From the NCBI GenBank assembly GCA_003242315.1, contig QGUY01000108.1, forward strand, positions 1 to 12,279: DNA of 12,279 bases, written 5' to 3'. This document shows, one piece after another, positions 6,769 through 12,279 of this stretch. This DNA comes from Bacteroidota bacterium (lineage in GTDB: Bacteria > Bacteroidota > Bacteroidia > Cytophagales > Cyclobacteriaceae). The first letter of the stretch is position 1, and every line of letters starts with the position of its first letter. Under the pieces are notes generated by a model that worked only from the letters and a program-made list of their open reading frames with translations, was not told the DNA's origin and did no database searches. The position numbers and the translations under genes were made by a program.

Positions 6769-6800
6769 CAAAGATACATGCGCTCAACAAGCGCCTGCAA
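6769..6800 (-). promoter_or_regulatory. Likely promoter of the small RNA
   Basis: The minus strand reads TATCTTTG (6769-6776), an exact TAnnTTTG box, with TTG (6798-6800) 21 bases upstream. The predicted start is around 6762-6764. The spacer contains GCGCT-CAACA-AGCGC on the plus strand (6780-6794), a perfect 5-bp inverted repeat between the two promoter elements that could be a regulator site. Confidence 0.5.
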
Positions 6801-6991
6801 TGCGATGCCACATCGATTGGGTACAACGTAAGAACACTATGATAATTACTTTCGATGCGAAATGATTCCCGGAAAAATCTTGAATTACACAATACACGGC
6901 GGATGGTTAATGGTTTCGACCTCAGTGCATTGAGATCTTGTCCGTGAAGTAAAAGTTTGGTGGTTACTTTTTACAGTGAGTAAAAATTGCC
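6801..6991. other. Gene-free stretch between small RNA promoter and mtaB
   Basis: No reading frame here resembles a protein. Near mtaB there is TTTTTAC (6968-6974), five bases, then its exact complement GTAAAAA (6980-6986). A third related segment, AAGTAAAAG, lies at about 6947-6955. The hairpin is AT-only in its core and lacks a separate U-tract, so it is a weak candidate for the mtaB terminator. I see no tRNA, riboswitch or repeat element in the remainder. Confidence 0.4.
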
Positions 6992-8317
6992 CTAGTGATG
7001 ATGTGTAAGGATTTCTTCGTTCACTTCACTTACCTCCATAAATCCGTTCGCTGAGATGCCTGTAAGCTTCACTCTTCTGATATCGTTGATGGCCAGGGGG
7101 TCGAACCGAGCGGTTACCTTGATGTAGTTTTCGGTGAAGCCCGTCATCTCGTTACCCTCATCGCGTGTCTCGAATAAGGCATCTGCTTCCCGTCCTACAT
7201 TGTCTTCGTAAAACTTCCTGCGCTTCTTGTCCGACAGGATATGCAACATCTCGGAGCGTCGCGCACGCTCAGCCTTTGGCACTACTGGTGTCATTTCTGC
7301 GGCTGGTGTATTCGCCCGTTCAGAATAGGGGAATACGTGCAGGTAGGAAACATCCAGATCATTTATGAAGTGGTAAGTGTCGAGAAAATCCGCTTCCGTT
7401 TCCCCCGGAAAACCCACAATAACGTCGACGCCAATGCAGCAGTGAGGTATTTGCTGCTTGATTCGGTGCACACGGTCGGCGTACAATTCACGCAGGTATC
7501 GGCGCCGCATACGCCGCAGAATCTTGTTGCTGCCCGATTGAAGCGGAACGTGAAAGTGGGGCACAAAACGCTCTGAACCCGCTACAAAGTCCAAAACCTC
7601 ATCGGTCAGCAGGTTGGGCTCTATCGAGGAAATCCGGAACCGGGACACGCTGGTGACCTGGTCAAGCGCCCGGACGAGGTCGATGAAGCGGTCCTCGCGA
7701 TGCCCGTTCCGTATCCCGAAATCGCCGGTGTTTACGCCGGTAAGGACAATTTCGCGCACGCCCGACTCGCCAATGGTCCGGGCGGCGGACACTACGTTTT
7801 CTATCGTCTCGCTGCGCGATTTTCCACGGGCAAGCGGTATGGTGCAGAACGAACAGGAATAGTCACAGCCATCCTGAACCTTCAGGAACGTTCTGGTTCG
7901 GTCGTGAAGCGACCAGGACGCATTAAAGGTATTAGCCCGCTCCACCGGAGATGCCAACACGCGAGGCGCTGCCGGCCGCTCAAAGCCGTCGAGCAACTCC
8001 ACGAGGCGAAACTTTTCCGCGGCGCCCAGCACGGCATCAACTCCCGGAATGCCGGCGATCTCGGCCGGCTTCAACTGGGCGTAACATCCGATTATCGCGA
8101 TAAATGCGTTGGGTGAAATCTTGCGGGCCTCCCGCACCACCTTGCGGCACTTTCGGTCTGCATTCTCCGTAACGGAACAGGTGTTGATGATGAAAATGTC
8201 GGGTGTAGCCGTAAAATCGACTTTCCGGTAGCCTTTTTCCTCGAATTTCCGGGAGATCGTAGATGTCTCCGAAAAATTCAGTTTGCACCCCAATGTGTAA
8301 AATGCCACCGTCTTCAT
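6992..8317 (-). CDS. mtaB: tRNA ms2t6A37 methylthiotransferase
   Basis: MtaB adds a methylthio group to N6-threonylcarbamoyladenosine at tRNA position 37, a radical-SAM reaction that stabilises decoding of ANN codons. The 441-residue protein has the full three-part architecture. The N-terminal UPF0004 domain has cluster cysteines C11 (LGCKLNFSE), C47 (INTCSVTENAD) and C78 (IGCYAQ). The radical-SAM core has CxxxCxxC at C151, C155 and C158 (CDYSCSFC), followed by TIPLARGKSRS. A TRAM RNA-binding domain lies at about 375-435. The LGCKLN and SRS context distinguishes MtaB from RimO and MiaB. ATG at 8315-8317 fits the family start. It follows the phosphohexomutase gene by 67 bases, and two exact TAnnTTTG boxes sit in that gap. 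Confidence 0.95.
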   Translation of the reverse strand: MKTVAFYTLGCKLNFSETSTISRKFEEKGYRKVDFTATPDIFIINTCSVTENADRKCRKVVREARKISPNAFIAIIGCYAQLKPAEIAGIPGVDAVLGAAEKFRLVELLDGFERPAAPRVLASPVERANTFNASWSLHDRTRTFLKVQDGCDYSCSFCTIPLARGKSRSETIENVVSAARTIGESGVREIVLTGVNTGDFGIRNGHREDRFIDLVRALDQVTSVSRFRISSIEPNLLTDEVLDFVAGSERFVPHFHVPLQSGSNKILRRMRRRYLRELYADRVHRIKQQIPHCCIGVDVIVGFPGETEADFLDTYHFINDLDVSYLHVFPYSERANTPAAEMTPVVPKAERARRSEMLHILSDKKRRKFYEDNVGREADALFETRDEGNEMTGFTENYIKVTARFDPLAINDIRRVKLTGISANGFMEVSEVNEEILTHHH

Positions 8318-8328
8318 TCCCCGACAAT

Positions 8329-8350
8329 CAAAGGTAAGAGGGCAAAGTTA
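8329..8350 (-). promoter_or_regulatory. Two tandem -7-like boxes upstream of mtaB
   Basis: On the minus strand, TAACTTTG (8343-8350) and TACCTTTG (8329-8336) both match TAnnTTTG exactly, 14 bases apart. The distal box, 25 bases before the ATG, leaves room for a leader; the proximal one is only 11 bases away and would give a nearly leaderless mRNA. No good upstream TTG is visible for either. Confidence 0.3.
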
Positions 8351-8384
8351 AAACGTTGTCTTTTATTTCCATGCCCTCTGCCTC

Positions 8385-10112
8385 TTATCCCAAAAGGGCA
8401 TTTTCAATCGTGTCCAACCTTTCCTGCAACTTCTTCCTCGTCGCCTCATACTGCTCGGCGGAGGCGAGCGGCGTGTTTACGCTGATGTAAAATTTAATCT
8501 TCGGCTCCGTTCCAGAGGGGCGCACGGAGATCTTGCTGCCGTCTTCAAGATAGAATTGAAGTACGTCCGACTTGGGCAGGGTGAGGGTGCTTTCCTTGCC
8601 TGTCTCGAGATCGATTTCTATGCCCGACTTGTAGTCGAGGGAGCGGACAACACGCTGACCAGCGATGCGTTCTGGTGCGCGCGAACGGAAGTTCTCCATC
8701 ATCGTCCGGATCGCCTGTTCACCTTCGCGTCCCGTCCGCGTAAGTGTGATCAGTCGCTCCTGGTACATACCGAATTCAAGATACATCGAGATCAGAGAAT
8801 CGTATATGGACCGTCCTTCGTCTGCTGCGCTCGCGGCGATGGCCGCAAAGAAGGCGCAGGCCGACACTGCGTCCTTATCGCGGACGAAGTCGCCAACCAT
8901 ATAACCATAACTCTCTTCTCCCGCCGCTATGAACTGTTCCTTGCCCTCCAGCTTGCCCATCAATTCGGCGATGTACTTGAAGCCGGTCAACGTATTGTAG
9001 CAGGCAATGCCATAATGAGCCGCCATGGTATCAACCAGCTCGGTGGTGACAATGGTCTTTGCGATGTATCCCGATGCTTTGCCGACGTTCTTTAGGAGGA
9101 ATTGCATCAACAGGCTGAACGCCTGGTTGCCATCGAGCAGAATAAACTCGCCATTGTTGTTTCGAACACCAATCCCCACCCGGTCGGTATCAGGGTCAGT
9201 TGCCATCACCATCGTGGCATTTACAGCGCGCCCTTTTGCGATGGCCATCTCCATGGCAGATTTTTCTTCAGGATTGGGCGACTTTACAGTAGGGAAGTTG
9301 CCATCCGGCTGCTTCTGCTCTTCAACAACGTGAACGTTCGTAAAGCCTACGCGACGCAGACACTCAGGAACCATGGTAATGCCAGCTCCATGGAGACTTG
9401 AGTAAACGAGAGGAATATTGTGTTGTCTTTTGATGGCATCGCGATTGGGAATGAGCTTTATGACTTCGTCATAGTACGCATCTTCAACTTCAGGTCCGAT
9501 CGGCGTGATATTCTCCGGAACAGGATCAAACTTTACCTGGGAAAAGTCGGTGATGGCTTTCACTTCGCGAATGATGTTGCCGTCGTGTGGAGGCACAACC
9601 TGCGCGCCATCGGACCAGTAAACTTTATATCCGTTGTATTCCTTGGGATTGTGCGACGCAGTGATGACGATACCACCCTGACAACGCAGGTAGCGAATGG
9701 CAAAGGAGAGCATCGGTGTCGGCCTTAGCTCAGGGAACAACTTTACGAGGATGCCGTTGGCGGAAAGAACGTTTGCGGCTATGCGCGCCAGTCGGCTGCT
9801 GTTGTTCCGGCTGTCGTGTGCGATGGCCACTGTGACCTTTTGCCCCGGGAAGCTCTTTAGGAGATAGTTGGCAAAGCCCTGGGTTGCCATGCCAATGGTA
9901 TATGGGTTCACGCAGTTGGAGCCGGGTCCCATAATGCCGCGAAGGCCGCCGGTACCGAACTCCAGGTCCTTGTAAAAACTGTCTACCAGCACCTTGCTGT
10001 CGGGGCTGCTCATCAGCTCCCGGATCTCTCGCTTGGTATCGTCGTCCACGAAGGGACTATCGAGCCACTTTTGGGCTTTTCGCTTTACCTCTTCCAGTAC
10101 AGTAGTTTCCAT
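8385..10112 (-). CDS. Phosphohexomutase (phosphoglucomutase/phosphomannomutase family)
   Basis: This 575-residue α-D-phosphohexomutase interconverts hexose 1- and 6-phosphates through a phosphoserine. The four family motifs are in order: the active-site serine in TASHNPKEYNGYK (S153), the metal loop DPDTDR (306-311), the sugar-specificity loop GEESYGYM (398-405) and the phosphate-binding loop RPSGTEPK (531-538). The N-terminus also has EFGTGGLRGIMG, typical of the long PgcA/PGM2-like branch of about 570-600 residues rather than the shorter AlgC or GlmM types. Likely roles are glycogen or trehalose metabolism and sugar nucleotide supply; the substrate cannot be fixed from sequence. ATG at 10110-10112 is supported by an exact promoter box just upstream. 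hppD lies 80 bases upstream on the same strand. Confidence 0.95.
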   Translation of the reverse strand: METTVLEEVKRKAQKWLDSPFVDDDTKREIRELMSSPDSKVLVDSFYKDLEFGTGGLRGIMGPGSNCVNPYTIGMATQGFANYLLKSFPGQKVTVAIAHDSRNNSSRLARIAANVLSANGILVKLFPELRPTPMLSFAIRYLRCQGGIVITASHNPKEYNGYKVYWSDGAQVVPPHDGNIIREVKAITDFSQVKFDPVPENITPIGPEVEDAYYDEVIKLIPNRDAIKRQHNIPLVYSSLHGAGITMVPECLRRVGFTNVHVVEEQKQPDGNFPTVKSPNPEEKSAMEMAIAKGRAVNATMVMATDPDTDRVGIGVRNNNGEFILLDGNQAFSLLMQFLLKNVGKASGYIAKTIVTTELVDTMAAHYGIACYNTLTGFKYIAELMGKLEGKEQFIAAGEESYGYMVGDFVRDKDAVSACAFFAAIAASAADEGRSIYDSLISMYLEFGMYQERLITLTRTGREGEQAIRTMMENFRSRAPERIAGQRVVRSLDYKSGIEIDLETGKESTLTLPKSDVLQFYLEDGSKISVRPSGTEPKIKFYISVNTPLASAEQYEATRKKLQERLDTIENALLG

Positions 10113-10129
10113 GGTTAAGGAATGAGGCT

Positions 10130-10162
10130 CAAAATTAGAAAAGGCAGTCTAATCGGTGCCAA
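10130..10162 (-). promoter_or_regulatory. Likely phosphohexomutase promoter
   Basis: On the minus strand, TTG (10160-10162) precedes TAATTTTG (10130-10137), an exact TAnnTTTG box, by 22 bases. The box ends 17 bases before the ATG, the same distance as at sucC. It lies in the 80-base gap after hppD, so the phosphohexomutase gene need not depend on hppD transcription. Confidence 0.45.
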
Positions 10163-10192
10163 CGGAGTGATATTTTTTGGCGAATGGCGCGG

Positions 10193-11287
10193 TCACAGGT
10201 TACCGCGCAGCGCCTGCTCACGTTCGATGGCTTCAAACAAGGCTTTGAAATTGCCCTTTCCAAACGAGGTTGCGCCCTTGCGTTGAATGATCTCATAGAA
10301 GACGGTGGGGCGATCGGTTACCGGGCGGGTAAAGATCTGAAGCAAATAGCCCTCGTCGTCGCGATCGATAAGAATGTTGAGTTTCCGGAGCGGGTCCAGC
10401 GGTTCGTCAATATCGCCAACGCGATCCGGTATATCGTCATAGTAAGCTTCAGGAACATGAAGAAATCCCACGCCTCTTTTCCGAAGTTCGCTCACCGTCT
10501 TGACGATATCATCGGTAGCGAGTGCAATGTGCTGAACGCCGGGGCCGTTGTAAAATTCGAGATACTCTTCGATCTGTGATTTCCTTTTGCCTTCAGCGGG
10601 TTCGTTGATGGGGAACTTGATATAACCATTGCCGTTCGAGACAACCTTTGACATCAGCGCACTGTATTCTGTGGAAATGTCTTTGTCATCAAACGTTACA
10701 AGCAGGCGAAAGCCCATTACCTTTTCATAAAACTCCACCCACCTGTTCATTTCCCCCAGGTATACATTGCCTACGCAGTGGTCGACGTATTTGAAACCCA
10801 CCGGCGTTACGGACACTTCAGGTGTTACGGGATGATATCCCGGCAGGAAAGCGCCGGAATAATCGCGTCGCTCTACAAAAGTGTGGACCGTGTCGCCGTA
10901 GGTCTTGATGGATGATGTGACAACTTCACCATGTTCATCCTTCAGGCGTTTGGGTTCTGCGACTGGTTCGGCACCGCGTGTTGTGGTTTCACGAAAGGCC
11001 GCTTCAGCATCTGCTACCGTAAGTGCGAGTACTTTTACACCATCGCCATGAAGATGTACGTGTTCCGCTATCGGTGAATCGGGCCGAAGTGCGCTCGTGA
11101 GAACAAACACAACTTTGCCTTGCTTTAATACGTATGAGGCCCTGTCGCGCACGCCGGTCTCCGGTCCTGCATAAGCGATCTGTTGAAAACCGAAAGCGTG
11201 CTGGTAGTACGCTGCCGCCTGCTTGGCGTTTCCCACATAAAATTCTATGTGGTCGGTACCCTGGATGGGGAGGAAGTCTTCATTCAT
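10193..11287 (-). CDS. hppD: 4-hydroxyphenylpyruvate dioxygenase
   Basis: HppD converts 4-hydroxyphenylpyruvate and O2 to homogentisate and CO2, the second step of tyrosine catabolism, using non-haem Fe(II) in the cytosol. The 364-residue protein consists of two vicinal-oxygen-chelate halves. The N-terminal half opens with GTDHIEFYVGNAKQAAAYY. The C-terminal half carries the iron triad H170 (YVDHCVGNV), H253 (GVQHIALAT) and E332 (FYEIIQRKG). The C-terminal gate helix region GKGNFKALFEAIEREQALRGNL is complete. The length and the NEPAEGKRKSQIEEYLEF block are typical of true HPPD rather than hydroxymandelate synthase. The next enzyme, homogentisate dioxygenase, is not in the window. ATG at 11285-11287 starts the homology. 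A divergent hypothetical gene lies across a gap of about 110-140 bases. Confidence 0.97.
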   Translation of the reverse strand: MNEDFLPIQGTDHIEFYVGNAKQAAAYYQHAFGFQQIAYAGPETGVRDRASYVLKQGKVVFVLTSALRPDSPIAEHVHLHGDGVKVLALTVADAEAAFRETTTRGAEPVAEPKRLKDEHGEVVTSSIKTYGDTVHTFVERRDYSGAFLPGYHPVTPEVSVTPVGFKYVDHCVGNVYLGEMNRWVEFYEKVMGFRLLVTFDDKDISTEYSALMSKVVSNGNGYIKFPINEPAEGKRKSQIEEYLEFYNGPGVQHIALATDDIVKTVSELRKRGVGFLHVPEAYYDDIPDRVGDIDEPLDPLRKLNILIDRDDEGYLLQIFTRPVTDRPTVFYEIIQRKGATSFGKGNFKALFEAIEREQALRGNL

Positions 11288-11374
11288 GTATGCACACGTT
11301 TAGGTTACGGTAAATTTAGGAAGGTCGACAGAGAACCCGAATCTTTTGGCGAAGAAGTTGGCCGGCGCTTTCCT

Positions 11375-11386
11375 AATCGCGCGATT
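11375..11386. repeat. 12-bp perfect palindrome in a divergent gap
   Basis: AATCGCGCGATT reads identically on both strands and lies between divergent hppD and the hypothetical gene, 12 bases before the first possible ATG of the latter. It could be a regulator site, but a 12-base palindrome is expected a few times by chance in a window this long. Confidence 0.25.
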
Positions 11387-11428
11387 TGTCCAATATTTAT
11401 GGAAAAATTACTATTATCCCTTATCCCT

Positions 11429-11785
11429 ATGGACGCGAAGGAGGTTGACCGGGCACTCGGCAGACTTGCTGAAAAAAGGCGGGAACTGAATGCCGTTGAC
11501 TACAGCAATCCCAGGTACGACGAACTGGAAGAAGAGTTGCACGATATGGAAGATGAGTTCCAGGAAAAGTACGGAACCTATCTGGAGAAGGTACTCCAGG
11601 AAGTGCATAACAATCATTGCCCGGAGAACGACGTCCTGTTGCCTATCGCATACATGGGAGATGGTGTACCTGTGGAAATCGAACGCGGGCCGAAAAAAGA
11701 AGCGCGACTCATCCTGGAAGCCAATCCACTGCGCATCCTGCTCCGAACAGGCAAGGATCAGAACGAAGTGGTCTGGAAGGCTTGA
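11429..11785 (+). CDS. Small conserved hypothetical protein
   Basis: This 118-residue acidic, cytosolic-looking protein has no signal peptide or membrane segment. The first about 60 residues look like a helical or coiled segment rich in Glu, Leu and Lys (RLAEKRRELN, then YDELEEELHDMEDEFQEKYG). A more compact part follows with CPENDVLLPIAYMGDGVPVEI and a β-like end (ARLILEANPLRILL, EVVWKA). I believe close relatives occur in other Cytophagales but know no function or domain name. Two ATGs are possible: 11399 adds MEKLLLSLIP, and 11429 starts the helix directly. I chose 11429 because a TATTTATG box at 11393-11400 could be the promoter and would overlap the earlier start. The gene converges on trpS with 16 bases between stop codons. 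Confidence 0.75.
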   Translation: MDAKEVDRALGRLAEKRRELNAVDYSNPRYDELEEELHDMEDEFQEKYGTYLEKVLQEVHNNHCPENDVLLPIAYMGDGVPVEIERGPKKEARLILEANPLRILLRTGKDQNEVVWKA

Positions 11786-11801
11786 CCGTACTGCAATTTC
11801 T

Positions 11802-12279
11802 TTAGGCGAACCCAAGCTTTTTGCGAACGCGTTCTAACACGTCGCGGGCGATCACGCGCGCTTTCTCTTCACCCTTTTGCAACTTTTCTTCGAGCAGCGC
11901 TGCGTTCTCGTAATAAAGATTGAAAGTTTCGCGCTCTTTCGCATAACGAGTGATGATGAGCTCGAAGAGCTCCTGCTTGGCCTGACCGTAACCATAATTG
12001 CCATCAAGGTACTTGTTACGCATGCGCTTCACATCGGAAGGATCTGCAATCAGAGAATACAAAGCAAAGACCGTGTCGCTGTCGGGATCCTTGGGTGCTT
12101 CCATCGGTGTGCTGTCTGTAACGATCGACATGATCTGCTTGCGCAGCTGTTTTTCCGGAAGGAATATGTCGATGATGTTGCCGTACGACTTGCTCATCTT
12201 TTGTCCATCAGTTCCGGGAACAGTCATGACCTGTTCTTCAATCTTGGCTTCCGGAATGACAAAAGTTTCCCCGTAGAGA
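11802..12279 (-). CDS. trpS: Tryptophanyl-tRNA synthetase, N-terminus missing at window edge
   Basis: TrpS charges tRNA-Trp with tryptophan (class Ic aminoacyl-tRNA synthetase). The 158 visible C-terminal residues include LYGETFVIPEAKIEEQV, followed by the catalytic KMSKS loop in VPGTDGQKMSKSYGN. The C-terminal anticodon-side helical domain follows, with SDTVFALYSLIADP, YLDGNYGYGQAKQELFELI and a normal family end (VRKKLGFA). The first complete codon begins at 12278; the reading continues beyond the window, so roughly the first half including the HIGH-type motif is not seen. An ATG at 12225-12227 is internal, not the start. No frame disruption is visible. The gene converges on the hypothetical gene, and no terminator hairpin is obvious in the 16-base gap. 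Confidence 0.96.
   Translation of the reverse strand, partial: LYGETFVIPEAKIEEQVMTVPGTDGQKMSKSYGNIIDIFLPEKQLRKQIMSIVTDSTPMEAPKDPDSDTVFALYSLIADPSDVKRMRNKYLDGNYGYGQAKQELFELIITRYAKERETFNLYYENAALLEEKLQKGEEKARVIARDVLERVRKKLGFA

Noticed and set aside
6677..6892. 71-residue minus-strand frame in the gap after lolD
   Set aside because: Its composition (many Ser, Arg, Cys, Trp) and lack of any recognisable pattern argue against coding; the promoter box and RNA pairing signals lie within it.
11183..11398. Upstream extension of the hypothetical gene into hppD
   Set aside because: The extension is antisense to conserved hppD codons and the divergent gap; the helix-rich protein starts at 11429 or 11399.
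1..12279. Hidden defence system, mobile element or other novel gene cluster
   Set aside because: Both strands are filled by recognisable housekeeping genes with normal spacing; no transposase, integrase, repeats, toxin-antitoxin pair or CRISPR spacing pattern was seen.

Overview
The window looks like ordinary chromosomal DNA of a Bacteroidota member, most likely an aerobic Cytophagales-type bacterium. This is inferred from the mitochondrial-type aconitase, a signal-peptide β-barrel of the DUF6089 type, a lone LolD, absence of Shine-Dalgarno sequences before the genes, and AT-rich boxes matching the Bacteroidota promoter form TTG-N17-23-TAnnTTTG. No tRNA, rRNA, CRISPR, insertion sequence, prophage or defence gene is visible. 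GC content seems moderate and even throughout.

Layout, left to right: aconitase (minus, C-terminus cut by the window edge); a MarR regulator, GTP cyclohydrolase I and a PTPS/QueD-family enzyme (all minus, closely spaced, probably one transcript in the order PTPS-folE-marR); a DUF6089-like outer-membrane β-barrel and sucC (minus); lolD (plus, divergent from sucC); a gene-free stretch of 374 bases; mtaB, a phosphohexomutase and hppD (minus, 67-80 base gaps); a small hypothetical gene (plus); and the C-terminal part of trpS (minus, cut by the right edge).

Functionally these are housekeeping genes. Aconitase and succinyl-CoA synthetase serve the TCA cycle. HppD feeds tyrosine carbon toward fumarate and acetoacetate. 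FolE and the PTPS/QueD homologue share the dihydroneopterin triphosphate intermediate. MtaB modifies tRNA and TrpS charges it. LolD and the β-barrel belong to the cell envelope.

The most interesting non-coding element is in the 374-base gap after lolD. On the minus strand, an exact TAnnTTTG promoter box is followed by about 145 nt with several complementary segments (including a possible pseudoknot) and ends in a strong intrinsic terminator whose U-tract overlaps the lolD stop codon. This is a good candidate for a free-standing structured small RNA. Two further points deserve a check. The aconitase reading loses its conserved active-site loop in exactly the last 42 bases at the window edge. 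A 7-bp inverted repeat sits just upstream of the marR start codon and could be an autoregulatory operator.
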